From positions 1 through 64,000 of the forward strand of contig CAJYGB010000033.1 of the NCBI GenBank assembly GCA_913774355.1: a stretch of 64,000 nt of DNA. The letters are read 5' to 3'. Below the pieces are notes generated by a model. It searched no databases. It was not told the DNA's origin and saw only the letters and a list, made by a program, of their open reading frames with translations. Position 1 is the first letter of the stretch; every line of letters begins with the position of its first letter. The stretch is from an uncultured Chryseobacterium sp. GTDB taxonomy: Bacteria > Bacteroidota > Bacteroidia > Flavobacteriales > Weeksellaceae. Positions 44,641 to 54,867 of this stretch are shown piece by piece. Position numbers and translations under genes: made by a program.

Positions 44641-46503
44641 TTATAAGTTTTTCTGATTGTCTACCGGAGTGTAATCCATGAAAATCCCTCCATCAAACTT
44701 TACCGATTTTACCTTCTTCTTAATCGGCACGGTGAGCACCATCTGCTTCTGGTCCTTTTCCCAGACAGCCGGCGAAAAATGCAGCTTTTCGATGGTTCCG
44801 TCCTCATAACCGATTTCAGCATCAAAAGGAACTGCAAAACCTCCTACATTTTCAACATTCACAGTAAGAAGATCATTTATCTGCGAAGCATTAGTCACTT
44901 TCAGATCGATATAGTTGTTGGTGTAAAACCAGTTGTTAAAGAACCAGTTCAGGTTTTTCCCGGCGCCCGTATTCATCGAATTAAAATAATCCCACGGGAT
45001 CGGATGCTTACCGTTCCAGTTGTTCATATAATGATGAAGGGCTTTTTTGAACAGGTCATCGCCCAGGTAATCTTTCAATGCCAGATAAGACAGGGAAGCT
45101 TTTACATACGAATTGTTTCCGTAGCCGGCACCGCTTACCTGCGTACTCATGGTAATAATGGGCTGGTCTTCTTCCGTGGAAGGATCATTAATCCATCTTT
45201 TGACCCTGAAATTCTGATAAAACTCTTTCGCTTTTGCTTCTCCGTTTTCATCAATCCCGATAAGATATTCCAACGTAGTGGCCCAGCCTTCATCCATAAA
45301 AGCATAACGCGTTTCGTTGATTCCCATATAGAAGGGGAAATAGGTGTGTGCAATTTCGTGATCTGCCGTAAGCCTTGCATCCTGAAAGTCATCCGGAATG
45401 CTTGTATCATTAATCATCATCGGATATTCCATATCGGCATATCCCTGAATTGCCGTCATTGCATTATACGGATATTCTATGCCCGGCCACTTCTTTGAGA
45501 ACCAATCGAGGTTATACTGCATCCACTCTACATAATGCTCAAAATCTTTAGCTCCGTTTTTATACCCTGCCTGCACGCTGGCCCTTTTCGTTTTCAGCTG
45601 TACACTGGCCGCATCCCAGACGTAATGGTTGCTGAGCGCAAAACAGAAATCGGTAATATGGCTGGCTTTGAATTTCCAGGTATTCCATTTATTCTGTTTG
45701 GTCACTTTTCCCGACTTCATCTCATGTTCGTTCGCAACATGAATCACCTTATCGCTTTTGAGGGAAGATTTATACCGTTTCAGATATTCCTGCTGCAGGA
45801 CAGCATCAGGATTCAGAAAATCGCCGGTTGCCCAGACTACATAATTTTTCGGAGCGGTGATTGCAAAACTGTAGTCATTAAAATCGTTGTAGAATTCCTG
45901 CCTGTCCGAATGCGGCAGCATATCCCAGCCATTGTAATCGTCGTACACAGAGATTCTTGGGAAAGAATAAGCGACATAGAATGTTTCAGGGTCAATTTGC
46001 CCTTCCCTTCCGCTCTGCACCGACAGCGGATACTCCCATTCTATTTTCACTTCCGCTTTTGCTTTGGACTTGAGTGCAGCATTCAGCTTTATTTTTTCCA
46101 CTGTCCCCCAATCTTTGCTGTTCACCGCATATTTTTCGCCATTTACGACAAACGATTTGAGGTGTAATCCCGATGTCAGAAAATCTTCGGATACCATTCC
46201 TGATCTTGGCGCCTGAGGTTTATGCAGGTTATTAACGAACCTTATGGCTAAGTCGTTAAGTGCATTGGGGCTGTTGTTCGTATACACGATCGTTTCTTTC
46301 CCTGAAACGATCTTTGAACCGGCATCTACTTTTACCTCAACATTATAAATCCCCTTGTTCTGCCAGTAGTTTTTTCCCGGAGCACCCGATCTGTCACGGG
46401 TTCCGTTTTCGTATGCTTTTTTAATATTTCTCGGCATATACAGTTCCTGTGCGGAAAGCTGCCACGAAGTTAAAAGCACAACGCCCAATATAATTCTCTT
46501 CAT
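44641..46503 (-). CDS. M1 family aminopeptidase-like metallopeptidase
   Basis: A 620-residue exported peptidase with a signal peptide (MKRIILGVVLLTSWQLSAQ). I start it at ATG 46503. The zinc motif is HEIAH (near 382) followed by Glu in RYAFMDEGWA. The N-terminal beta domain and MEYPMMIN exopeptidase motif (related to GAMEN) are present. It may trim peptides outside the cytoplasm. A second M1 gene lies at 48032, with a similar overall plan, so they are paralogues. Confidence 0.9.
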   Translation of the reverse strand: MKRIILGVVLLTSWQLSAQELYMPRNIKKAYENGTRDRSGAPGKNYWQNKGIYNVEVKVDAGSKIVSGKETIVYTNNSPNALNDLAIRFVNNLHKPQAPRSGMVSEDFLTSGLHLKSFVVNGEKYAVNSKDWGTVEKIKLNAALKSKAKAEVKIEWEYPLSVQSGREGQIDPETFYVAYSFPRISVYDDYNGWDMLPHSDRQEFYNDFNDYSFAITAPKNYVVWATGDFLNPDAVLQQEYLKRYKSSLKSDKVIHVANEHEMKSGKVTKQNKWNTWKFKASHITDFCFALSNHYVWDAASVQLKTKRASVQAGYKNGAKDFEHYVEWMQYNLDWFSKKWPGIEYPYNAMTAIQGYADMEYPMMINDTSIPDDFQDARLTADHEIAHTYFPFYMGINETRYAFMDEGWATTLEYLIGIDENGEAKAKEFYQNFRVKRWINDPSTEEDQPIITMSTQVSGAGYGNNSYVKASLSYLALKDYLGDDLFKKALHHYMNNWNGKHPIPWDYFNSMNTGAGKNLNWFFNNWFYTNNYIDLKVTNASQINDLLTVNVENVGGFAVPFDAEIGYEDGTIEKLHFSPAVWEKDQKQMVLTVPIKKKVKSVKFDGGIFMDYTPVDNQKNL

Positions 46504-46629
46504 TAAATTATAGGTATTTAATTCAATATAAAAGTACAAAAAACAGCAATACCAGCCTTATTGCCCCTGCAAATTTTTGTACCAGGGAAAAAGACTGTTT
46601 TTAATAATTCAATTGCAAATTTCACTACA

Positions 46630-46790
46630 GGAAAATTGTGGATAACTTGTGGATAAGCCGGGGATCGGTTTGTGGATAACTTTTAAATTCCTTTATTTTG
46701 GTAAAATTTAAATTAATAAATATTTAAAAATCAATTATTTAAATAAGTTTTAAATTAAAAACAAGTTTTCCACAAAAGTATTTACAGTAT
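46630..46790. other. Candidate replication origin (oriC)
   Basis: Three perfect DnaA boxes (TGTGGATAA at 46637-46645, 46648-46656 and 46671-46679) lie within 43 bp in one orientation. An 85-bp stretch of about 88% A+T (46680-46764) follows. A one-mismatch box in the opposite orientation, TTTTCCACA, is at 46766-46774. This is the layout expected of DnaA boxes beside a duplex-unwinding element. dnaA itself is not nearby. Confidence 0.5.
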
Positions 46791-46877
46791 TGGTTATTAT
46801 GGAGAAATAGTATGCGATGTCACTCCGGCAGAAATCCAAACGCGAATCTTTACAGCATGCGATTTTCGGAAACAAAA

Positions 46878-46904
46878 AAAAGCGCATGTCAAAAATGCGC
46901 TTTT
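46878..46904 (-). terminator. Terminator of the endonuclease/phosphatase-family gene
   Basis: AAAAGCGCAT / ATGCGCTTTT pairs over 10 bp with a 7-nt loop. On the minus strand it ends TTTTTTTTG. Confidence 0.85.
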
Positions 46905-46941
46905 ACTGATATTGGAATATTTTCTTTTATTTAAATCCTTA

Positions 46942-47775
46942 TTATTTCATAAACTGTAATTCGGCAAGCACCGGAAAGTGGTCGGAAGGATACAGCAAAT
47001 TTTCCCTCCTGTCATTGATATGACGGTGCGATTTGATCAGGAAGCCCTTTACAAAAATATAATCGATTCTTTCCTGCGGAACTTCGTTGACATTGAATCC
47101 TGTGAAAGTCCCTTTTGGTCCGTAATGTTTTGTCTCCGAATGGTAGAAGGTATCTTCCAAGTTTTTCGACATGATCTTGATCGGCTCCGAATCTTCCGTC
47201 AGGTTAAAATCGCCGCTCACGGTTACCGGTAAATTTTTAGGATTGATTTCTTTGATTTTCTTTAAAATCAACTCTGAAGATTTAACCCGTGCTACATTTC
47301 CGACATGGTCGAAGTGCAGATTCAGGGCCATAAATTCCTTTTTTGATTTTTTATCTTTGAAAACCGCATAGGTACAGATTCTGTTTAAAGCGGCATCCCA
47401 GCCTTTTGAAGGCTTCTCCGGTGTTTCGGAAAGCCAGAATGTCCCGGAATGCATTACCTGAAGCCTATTGGTATCATAAAATATAGCGGAAAATTCCCCT
47501 TTTTCTTTTCCATCGTCCCGGCCTACGCCTATATAATCGTAATTATTCAGCCCGTTCTTAATATCTTTCATCTGATCCGGCAATGCTTCCTGAACCCCAA
47601 AATAATCCGGATGATAGTAGGTCAGCAAATCGGTGACATCCTGCTTTCTGTTTGTCCAGGAGTTCTCTTTGTCGGAATCAACATTCAGTCTGATGTTAAA
47701 GCTCATTACTTTAAGATCCTGTGCAAATCCTAATGCAAAAGCAACCAGGAATACGATTGAAAATCTGAAATTCAT
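46942..47775 (-). CDS. Exported endonuclease/exonuclease/phosphatase family protein
   Basis: A 277-residue metal-dependent hydrolase with a signal peptide (ending FALGFAQ). Active-site motifs MSFNIRLN (about 25-32), QEALPDQM, VSGDFNLTEDSEP and PSDHFPV at the C-terminus are all in place. The family includes nucleases and sphingomyelinase-like lipid phosphodiesterases; the substrate cannot be told from sequence. Export argues for an extracellular substrate. Confidence 0.88.
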   Translation of the reverse strand: MNFRFSIVFLVAFALGFAQDLKVMSFNIRLNVDSDKENSWTNRKQDVTDLLTYYHPDYFGVQEALPDQMKDIKNGLNNYDYIGVGRDDGKEKGEFSAIFYDTNRLQVMHSGTFWLSETPEKPSKGWDAALNRICTYAVFKDKKSKKEFMALNLHFDHVGNVARVKSSELILKKIKEINPKNLPVTVSGDFNLTEDSEPIKIMSKNLEDTFYHSETKHYGPKGTFTGFNVNEVPQERIDYIFVKGFLIKSHRHINDRRENLLYPSDHFPVLAELQFMK

Positions 47776-47910
47776 TTTTTTACTTTAAAAATTAAGCAAA
47801 AATAAAGATTATGTCTCAGAGCGGGAATATAAATACCGAAGTTTATCATTATATTCTGTTCATAAAAGAGCAGGTTTTAAATTAAAATCCGAGCATTTGC
47901 CATATAATTA

Positions 47911-47925
47911 AAACCTGACAGGTTT
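47911..47925. repeat. Short AAACCTG/CAGGTTT palindrome
   Basis: AAACCTG-A-CAGGTTT has 7-bp arms. It shares the AAACCT...AGGTTT frame with the REP palindromes near the RAYT gene but is shorter and differs in its centre. Confidence 0.5.
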
Positions 47926-47950
47926 GATTACGTACAGTAATATTCTAATG

Positions 47951-47980
47951 AAAAAGGCTGCCTTTTCAGACAGCCTTTTT
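47951..47980 (-). terminator. Terminator of the second M1 gene
   Basis: AAAAAGGCTG / CAGCCTTTTT forms a 10-bp stem with a 10-nt loop, about 50 bp below the stop at 48032. Confidence 0.8.
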
Positions 47981-48031
47981 ACCAGTTAGCTATACACCAT
48001 TAAGCGCATGCTATTATTTTTAATTTAAAAC

Positions 48032-50230
48032 TTATTCTCTTGTAAACTTAAATTCCTTTCCGGCCTGGCTGAAAACAATGGTTTTCTTATCCTGGCTGAA
48101 CGTCATGGAGATCTGCGCCATTTCAAAAGTAAAGGTATTGCTTCCGGTATACTCCAGCGGGAATGCCTGCTGGCCGGTAGCCTGGGCATACAGCTTATTA
48201 TCTTTTTCCGTAAATGTGATTTTCAATGGAAGTTCCTTACTGCCATAAACCCCGGTAAAGTCTTTGATATTGATTTTCTCCACAGGCTTTGCCTGCGCGG
48301 AAGTCCATAGATTATTCTGGCTGTTGACATCGGGAATCTGTGAATTCGGATCCAGCTTCACCTGTTCGATTTCTTTATTGGAATCCAGTTTAAAAGTCCA
48401 GTCTTTATTTCGCTTCCAGACTTCGATCGGAAGCTTCACCATTTTTTCGGTTCCATCCTTGAATTTTACCTGTACAGTGGTCGGCATAGGCAACTGCCCG
48501 ATATTTTCTACCGTAATCTGTGCTCCGTTTTTGAAATCGCCATTTACATATTTCACGTCTTTTATTCCCTGATCGATCTTCCATTTATTAATAAACCAGC
48601 CTCTCCAGAACCAGTTCAGTTCTTCGCCGGAAACATTTTCCATCGTATGGAAGAAATCCCACGGTGTCGGATGCTTAAAGGCCCATCTTTCAATATACGT
48701 TCTGAATGCCTTATCAAATTTTTCCGGTCCTAAAATCGATTCTCTAAGAATTCCCAAACCAAGCCCCGGCTTGTAATAGGCGAGGATCCCGATGCTGTTT
48801 TCTTTCATATTGTCCGGTCCTACCATGATCGGCTCGAAATTGTCGTTCATCAGGAAAGCACCCATCTGTGCGACATTTTTCTTTTCATAATATTCCCCTT
48901 TATTGAAAGCCTCTGTGGAAAGCTCGTTGATGAAAGTATTGAACCCTTCATCCATCCATGCAAAAAGTCGCTCGTTGGAGCCCACGATCATTGGAAACCA
49001 ATTGTGCCCGAATTCATGATCCGTAACGCCCCATAGTTCGCTTCCTTTAGACTTCATGTGGCAGAACACAATTCCCGGATATTCCATTCCGCCTTCGTTT
49101 CCGGCTACATTGGTCGCTGCAGGATAAGTGTACGGATACCATTTTGCAGAATAATGCTCTATAGCTGCTTTGGTATATTCGGTGGATCTTCCCCAAGCAT
49201 CCTTCCCTGCACTTTCTGCGGGATACGCTGAGATCGCCATTGATTTTTTACCATCCGGAAGGTTAATCCTCGCAGCATCCAGGATGAACGCCGGTGAAGA
49301 AGCCCAAGCAAAATCCCTGGCCTGTGTGATTTTGAATTTCCAGGTTTTGGTACCTGCCTGCTGGTTTTTCCCGATCTCGGATTCCGTGCGGATCATTACG
49401 GTTTTGTCACTGTTTTTCGCCTGTTCCCAACGGTTATTTTCTTCTTTGGAGTATACTTCTTTAGCATTCAGCAATTCTCCTGAAGCCACTACATAATGAT
49501 TGGCCGGAACAGTAATATTGGCGGTAATGTCTCCATATTCCAGGTAAAATTCGGAAGCCCCAAGATAAGGCATCGTATTCCATCCTAGCACATCATCGTA
49601 TACGCACATTCTCGGGTACCATTGGGCAATCGTATAAACCTTCCCGTTTTTAGTATCTTCGATTCCCATTCTGTCGGAACCGTATTTTGGAGAAAGGAAA
49701 GAATATTCTATTTTAATCCGGGCAACACCTCCCTGCGCTTTCAGTTCAGAAGGAAGGTCAATCTGCATCCGCGTATCGGTGACAGTATATTTTACGTCTT
49801 TACCATCCAGCTTTACGGATTTTATTCTGTAACCTCCGTCAAATTCCTCACCATGTGCTCCGTTACGGCTTCCGGACATCGGCACTACCGCATTCCCTCT
49901 TGAATCTTTTGCAAATAAATTCTGGTCCAGCTGCAGCCACAGGAAACTTAATCTGTCCGTACTGTTGTTGGTGTAGGTAATTTCAGCAGTTCCCGTGATC
50001 TCATTTTTAGCTTCATTCAGGCTTACATTCAGGTTGTAACTGGCCGAATTCTGCCAATAGGCGTATCCGGGTTGTCCGCTCGCCGATCTTGTCGGCGTAC
50101 CGGTCTGGGTGTAGAAAAACGGCTTAAAAGCCTCTACGTAATCGTATTTCGGGGCTTCCTGAGCATAAGCATTACCTGTAAAAGCAAAAATTGCAACAGC
50201 AGAAAGTAAATTGGGGAATTTCAATTTCAT
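48032..50230 (-). CDS. M1 family metallopeptidase
   Basis: A 732-residue exported peptidase (signal peptide ending GNAYAQ). The zinc motif is HEFGH (near 405) with Glu in [11 protein letters not shown], and GGMEYPG is the GAMEN-like motif. A C-terminal part of about 110 residues (after 620) has an extra beta domain that the 620-residue paralogue lacks. A divergent or downstream partner is not apparent. Confidence 0.92.
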   Translation of the reverse strand: MKLKFPNLLSAVAIFAFTGNAYAQEAPKYDYVEAFKPFFYTQTGTPTRSASGQPGYAYWQNSASYNLNVSLNEAKNEITGTAEITYTNNSTDRLSFLWLQLDQNLFAKDSRGNAVVPMSGSRNGAHGEEFDGGYRIKSVKLDGKDVKYTVTDTRMQIDLPSELKAQGGVARIKIEYSFLSPKYGSDRMGIEDTKNGKVYTIAQWYPRMCVYDDVLGWNTMPYLGASEFYLEYGDITANITVPANHYVVASGELLNAKEVYSKEENNRWEQAKNSDKTVMIRTESEIGKNQQAGTKTWKFKITQARDFAWASSPAFILDAARINLPDGKKSMAISAYPAESAGKDAWGRSTEYTKAAIEHYSAKWYPYTYPAATNVAGNEGGMEYPGIVFCHMKSKGSELWGVTDHEFGHNWFPMIVGSNERLFAWMDEGFNTFINELSTEAFNKGEYYEKKNVAQMGAFLMNDNFEPIMVGPDNMKENSIGILAYYKPGLGLGILRESILGPEKFDKAFRTYIERWAFKHPTPWDFFHTMENVSGEELNWFWRGWFINKWKIDQGIKDVKYVNGDFKNGAQITVENIGQLPMPTTVQVKFKDGTEKMVKLPIEVWKRNKDWTFKLDSNKEIEQVKLDPNSQIPDVNSQNNLWTSAQAKPVEKINIKDFTGVYGSKELPLKITFTEKDNKLYAQATGQQAFPLEYTGSNTFTFEMAQISMTFSQDKKTIVFSQAGKEFKFTRE

Positions 50231-50369
50231 TAGATAAAAGATTTGAACATTTAAAAATAGGTAAAGAAAATCTCAGACTTGTTACAAAAAAAACTAAAAT
50301 ATCAGAAATTTTATCAATTGAGGTCTGCTTGAGTGACTTGCGAAGAAATAGGTAAATGTCTTTAAAAGA

Positions 50370-50402
50370 AAATCCCTGACTACCATAGTAATCAGGGAAA
50401 AT
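50370..50402 (-). terminator. Terminator of the SDR gene
   Basis: TCCCTGA / TCAGGGA with partly paired inner TTAC/GTAG forms a hairpin just below the stop at 50405, and TTTTCTTTT follows on the minus strand. Confidence 0.7.
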
Positions 50403-50404
50403 AT

Positions 50405-51286
50405 TCAGTTTGATTTTTTCGCTTTGATCATCGCTTCAAGTGCATCCCACATTTCCTGCGGAATATCTTCCAGCATATTGAATTCTCCGGCACCCTGCAG
50501 CCATTCGCCGCCGTCTATCGTAACGACTTCCCCATTCATATAAGCTGAATAATCGGAAACCAGGTACGCGGCAAGATTCGCCAGTTCCTGATGCTCTCCT
50601 ACCCTTCTCAGCGGAACTTTTTTCCGCATATCGAATTTCTCCTGAAGATCTCCCGGCAGCAGTCTGTCCCAGGCACCTTTTGTCGGGAATGGCCCCGGCG
50701 CAATGGCATTAAAACGGATTCCGTACTTCGCCCATTCCACTGCCAGCGATCTTGTCATAGCCAGTACGCCGGCTTTAGCACAGGCCGACGGAACCACATA
50801 AGCAGAACCCGTCCAGGAATAGGTGGTTACAATATTCAGCACCGTGCCCGGCGTTTTGGAATCAATCCAGTGTTTCCCGATGGAAAGCGTACAGTTTTTT
50901 GTTCCTTTTAATACAATATCCAGAACTGCATCAAAAGCCGAATGGGTAAGCCTTTCGGTTGGAGAAATGAAATTCCCTGCAGCATTGTTTAACAGGATAT
51001 CGATTTTACCGAATTCCTTTAAAGCCGCTTCCTTCATTGCTTCCACTTCATCCCAGTTCCGTACGTCGCAGGCTACGCAGAGTACTTTACCTCCCGTTTC
51101 TTCCTCCAGTTCTTTGGCTGTCCCCTGCAGTTTTCCCAGATTTCTGGATGTTATGACTACTTTAGCGCCCAGTTCGAGGAAATATTTGGTCATGGCTTTC
51201 CCCAGTCCGCTTCCGCCTCCTGTTACAATGGCTACTTTATCTTTCAGAGCTCCTTCCCGGAGCATCGGTTGTGTATAAAGATTCAT
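50405..51286 (-). CDS. 2,4-dienoyl-CoA reductase-like SDR oxidoreductase
   Basis: A 293-residue short-chain dehydrogenase. The cofactor motif is TGGGSGLG (22-29) and NNAAG is at 100-104. The usual YxxxK pair is replaced by SACAK (Ser167, Lys171), as in 2,4-dienoyl-CoA reductases. This makes fatty-acid enoyl reduction the best guess. The C-terminus has an AFTER-type tail LEAMIKAKKSN. It is transcribed away from the DUF1800 gene. Confidence 0.82.
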   Translation of the reverse strand: MNLYTQPMLREGALKDKVAIVTGGGSGLGKAMTKYFLELGAKVVITSRNLGKLQGTAKELEEETGGKVLCVACDVRNWDEVEAMKEAALKEFGKIDILLNNAAGNFISPTERLTHSAFDAVLDIVLKGTKNCTLSIGKHWIDSKTPGTVLNIVTTYSWTGSAYVVPSACAKAGVLAMTRSLAVEWAKYGIRFNAIAPGPFPTKGAWDRLLPGDLQEKFDMRKKVPLRRVGEHQELANLAAYLVSDYSAYMNGEVVTIDGGEWLQGAGEFNMLEDIPQEMWDALEAMIKAKKSN

Positions 51287-51510
51287 AATTTTTATTTTAC
51301 GGAGAAGAATTGTATTTATTATCTCAATCGTGTGTTCCGTAAATTTACTATAAAAATTTATTTCTCAGGATTAAAAAACTATGCGGAATATATAAAATAA
51401 TTATGCGATAATATTCTGCAGCGAATAACCCATTATTCAAAACATCCGCTTAATCAATATTAAAATTACATTAAATTCAAAATAAAAATATCACATTATC
51501 ATTAAAATTG

Positions 51511-51518
51511 TAAATTTG
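51511..51518 (+). promoter_or_regulatory. Possible -7 element of the DUF1800/DUF1501 operon
   Basis: TAAATTTG matches TAnnTTTG exactly, 19 bp before the ATG at 51538. No TTTG is visible at the expected upstream spacing, so this is weak. Confidence 0.35.
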
Positions 51519-51537
51519 TTTAAAAATACAAACCATC

Positions 51538-53172
51538 ATGCCAAGCCTTGCTCCCAAAACAACTGTCCTTGGATTTTCAAACGCCTATCATCTTCTGAGA
51601 CGGACAACCTATAATATTACAAAGGCAAAAATTCTCGACTTCGCTACCAAAACGCCGCAGCAGGCCCTCACGGAATTATTCACCTTCAGCAATCCGGTTC
51701 CGCCGTCACCGCTTAATAATGTAGGCGAGACGATTGTTCCTACAGCAGCAAACCCAACGATTACCGACAGCCAAAGTACGGCCAGCTTTGTGAAAAACGA
51801 TCTGTACTGGTGGCTGCACAGCGCGTTAAAAGATCCTTCGGCACAGTACAAAATCGTGTACTTCCTCCACATCCTTTTTGTAACGGACGATGGCGCTTCA
51901 TTCTGGACGAATTTCGATTACAGAGAGCTTCTGAGATTCCACACCAGCGGAAGCCTGAAAGATCTTGCTGTACGGGTTACCCAAAATGCGAGAATGCTGT
52001 TGTTCTTAAATAACAACCTGAACCAGAATACCAGCCCCAATCAGAACTATGCCCGGGAATTTCTGGAACTTTTCACGATCTTAAAAGGTCCGCAGATCGC
52101 TACGGGAAATTACACGAATTATACGGAAACCGATGTACAACAGGCTGCGAGAGTACTCACAGGTTTTTCACTAACCTCATCCATCCATCTTGATAAAACG
52201 GCAAGACTTACTTCACTGGATTCCGTTACCAATATTCCCACTGGCCAGGTTAAAGTAAATACCCATGATACAGGAACCAAAACCTTTTCTTCCGCATTCA
52301 GCGGACAGGCCATTACCGGAGGAACAACTGAAGCTACGATCAAGTCAGAGCTTCAGAACTTCATCAACATGGTATTTGATAAAGATGAAACAGCAAAAGC
52401 CTATTGCAGAAGAATATACCGCTATTTTGTAGGAAGGCTTATTACTACCGATATAGAAAACAGCATCATTGTCCCGTTGGCTGCTTCGCTGAAAGCCGAT
52501 AATTATAATATTCTCCCTACGCTTACCACCCTTCTGAAAAGTAAGCACTTTTATGATGAAGAGGACAGTATTACTGGCGACCAGACCATCGGGAATATTG
52601 TACGAAACCCTGTGGAGCTTTATCTTCATATGTTTTCCCTACTTAATTTACAGCTTCCGGCGTACACTGCAAATCCTTCGGCCATCCACAGCCTTATGGG
52701 CGTCGTTGCGAATTATTCCTCCAATATGGGGATGCCGGTATTCAGCCCGCAGTCGGTGAACGGATATGCCGCCTATTCCAGCAGCCCTAATTACGACAAA
52801 AACTGGATTACGACCTCATCACTAAGAATACGTTATAACAACACCATTGATTTCTTTATCAACGGACTGACGTATAATGGATTTACGTTTAAGCTGAACA
52901 ATGCTGCTTTCGTAAAAGACAGCGGCTATTTTACCAACCCGGGAAATGCCGATACGCTGGTTACCGAATTCCTGCAGATGATGTTTGTGGAAGTCCCGGA
53001 CGGTACTCGTTATGATGAGTTTAAAACCATTTTTTTGAATAATCTGAGCCCGATCAACTGGCAGAATGAATGGAACAACTATATCAACACAGGAAATGCA
53101 ACCAATGTAAAAATCCCTATCGACCGTCTGGTAAAAGCCATCATCAAATCTCCTGAATTCCAAATACTCTAA
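51538..53172 (+). CDS. DUF1800 family protein
   Basis: A 544-residue protein. The family-typical helices with AFLLLRRTTYN-like (HLLRRTTYN, 16-24), HILFVTDDGASFW, NYAREFLELFTI and VQQAARVLTGFSL are visible, as is the C-terminal LVKAIIKSPEFQ. No signal peptide is seen. Function is unknown; DUF1800 and DUF1501 genes are nearly always adjacent. It lies 4 bp before the partner gene, so translation is coupled. Confidence 0.88.
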   Translation: MPSLAPKTTVLGFSNAYHLLRRTTYNITKAKILDFATKTPQQALTELFTFSNPVPPSPLNNVGETIVPTAANPTITDSQSTASFVKNDLYWWLHSALKDPSAQYKIVYFLHILFVTDDGASFWTNFDYRELLRFHTSGSLKDLAVRVTQNARMLLFLNNNLNQNTSPNQNYAREFLELFTILKGPQIATGNYTNYTETDVQQAARVLTGFSLTSSIHLDKTARLTSLDSVTNIPTGQVKVNTHDTGTKTFSSAFSGQAITGGTTEATIKSELQNFINMVFDKDETAKAYCRRIYRYFVGRLITTDIENSIIVPLAASLKADNYNILPTLTTLLKSKHFYDEEDSITGDQTIGNIVRNPVELYLHMFSLLNLQLPAYTANPSAIHSLMGVVANYSSNMGMPVFSPQSVNGYAAYSSSPNYDKNWITTSSLRIRYNNTIDFFINGLTYNGFTFKLNNAAFVKDSGYFTNPGNADTLVTEFLQMMFVEVPDGTRYDEFKTIFLNNLSPINWQNEWNNYINTGNATNVKIPIDRLVKAIIKSPEFQIL

Positions 53173-53176
53173 GATC

Positions 53177-54796
53177 ATGAACAGAAAAGACTTTTTAAAA
53201 TTAATTTCTCTCGCAGGAGTAGGCGCTCCTTTCTATCTTAATGGAATGCCGTCCCGGTTTATGAACCAGTTTTTGGATTTCCAGCTCAGCTGCGATGTTG
53301 TTAATGACCGTTCCCTGGTGATCCTGAGGCTGGCAGGTGCCAACGACGGACTTAATACGGTAATCCCCGTAAGCCAGTACAGCACCTACGCCGCATTGCG
53401 TCCTAACATTAAGATTAACAGCTCGGGAACGGGAAGCTATATTCCTTTAGACAGCACGGTATCTTCCGGGAAACTTGTCGGCCTGAATCCTTCTATGACG
53501 GGTTTTAAAAACCTTTATGATTCCGGGAAACTTTTGCTGATGAACGGGGTAGGTTACCCGAATCCGAATTATTCGCATTTCCGGTCGGAAAACCTGATGT
53601 TTGCCGGTAAGGACGGCACCGTCAATTCGGATCTGCTGGACGGGATATTCGGAAGATATCTGGGCGCTTTGTATCCGGGATTGGCCGGGAACCCAACCAC
53701 CCTTAATCCCGATCCGCTGGCGATCCAGATGGGCAATCTGAATCCGTGCCTGTTTTATGAGCATACAACGGAGAAAAATATAGAGTATAATATGACGGGG
53801 TTCCAATCCAGCGTTTTCAGCAATTTAAACCTGATGAATTCTGAATATAATGATCTTCTAACCTATATTAAAGGTGTCGCTTCAAGCATGGATGCTTATT
53901 ACAATCGGGTGATGCAGGTATTTAATGCAGGTAACAACTCTACCGCCACCTATCCCAATTCTTCATTGGGCAAGCAGCTGAAAACCGTAGCCCGGATGAT
54001 CAAAGGGGGTAGCAAAACGAAAATCTTCCAGGTGAATCTTAGCGGCTTTGATACGCACGTTAATCAGGTACAGGCCGGAAGCACCCATTTGGGACTCCAC
54101 GCCAATCTCCTGGGCGATATTGCCAATTCGGTAGCCGCTTTCCAGGCAGACATTCAGCAGCTGGGCATTGCGGACAAGATCATGACCGTCACCTTCAGTG
54201 AATTCGGAAGGCAGGTACGGGAAAACGGAAGTACCGGAACCGACCATGGCGATCTCGCACCGTTCTTTGTGATCGGTAATGCGGCAGCGGCAGGAATTCT
54301 GGGCGACCATCCGGTATTTACGAACCAGACCAGTTTTTACTACAACCAAAACCAGAGGAGATACGATTACCGGCAGATTTTTGCCTCGCTTCTCCAGGAC
54401 TGGCTGGGAGCAAGCATGAGCCTGATGGTAACGTCTGAGCTGGATTATTATGTTACCGGAAACCAGAAAGTGGATGTTATTTCCAATGCACAGAAAGCAG
54501 GTACGGTCTGTGCAACAACATTAGGCACCTCCAGCGTGACTTCTGAAAAAGGCATTAAAGTATATCCTGTTCCGGCAAGCCAATATATTTACGTGGATGT
54601 TGAGAACAGCAGAACGCCGGAAATAAAATACCAGATGCTGGACATGAGCGGACGGGTAATCCTTCAGCGCAGTGAAAAGCCGGCCTCCGGACGGATTGAA
54701 ATCAATGTTTCATCAGTTCCGCAGGGAAATTATATTCTGAAGCTTACAGTGAATTCCGAAGAAATCAGTAAAAAAATTGTAATTGCACATCATTAA
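53177..54796 (+). CDS. DUF1501 family protein with T9SS sorting domain
   Basis: A 539-residue protein. The N-terminus MNRKDFLKLISLAGVGAPFYLNG is a weak export signal of the Tat-like type found in this family. The DUF1501 core has LVILRLAGANDGLN, SEFGRQVRENGSTGTDHG and the alkaline-phosphatase-like DTHVNQ. The last 85 residues are a type A sorting domain (VYPVPASQYIYVDV, YQMLDMSGRVI, GNYILKLTVN). It is therefore secreted by T9SS, with DUF1800 as its cytosolic or envelope partner. Confidence 0.88.
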   Translation: MNRKDFLKLISLAGVGAPFYLNGMPSRFMNQFLDFQLSCDVVNDRSLVILRLAGANDGLNTVIPVSQYSTYAALRPNIKINSSGTGSYIPLDSTVSSGKLVGLNPSMTGFKNLYDSGKLLLMNGVGYPNPNYSHFRSENLMFAGKDGTVNSDLLDGIFGRYLGALYPGLAGNPTTLNPDPLAIQMGNLNPCLFYEHTTEKNIEYNMTGFQSSVFSNLNLMNSEYNDLLTYIKGVASSMDAYYNRVMQVFNAGNNSTATYPNSSLGKQLKTVARMIKGGSKTKIFQVNLSGFDTHVNQVQAGSTHLGLHANLLGDIANSVAAFQADIQQLGIADKIMTVTFSEFGRQVRENGSTGTDHGDLAPFFVIGNAAAAGILGDHPVFTNQTSFYYNQNQRRYDYRQIFASLLQDWLGASMSLMVTSELDYYVTGNQKVDVISNAQKAGTVCATTLGTSSVTSEKGIKVYPVPASQYIYVDVENSRTPEIKYQMLDMSGRVILQRSEKPASGRIEINVSSVPQGNYILKLTVNSEEISKKIVIAHH

Positions 54797-54814
54797 AAAC
54801 AACAAATTCCAAAT

Positions 54815-54848
54815 AAAAACAGCCTGGCAGAAATGTCAGGCTGTTTTT
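54815..54848. terminator. Bidirectional terminator
   Basis: AAAAACAGCCTG / CAGGCTGTTTTT pairs over 12 bp with a 10-nt loop between convergent genes ending at 54796 and 54868. Confidence 0.88.
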
Positions 54849-54867
54849 ATAACAAGATTAAAATTAA

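Noticed and set aside
44779..46167. Two long plus-strand frames inside the M1 peptidase gene
   Set aside because: They are antisense shadows; the minus-strand product has a signal peptide and a full HExxH motif.
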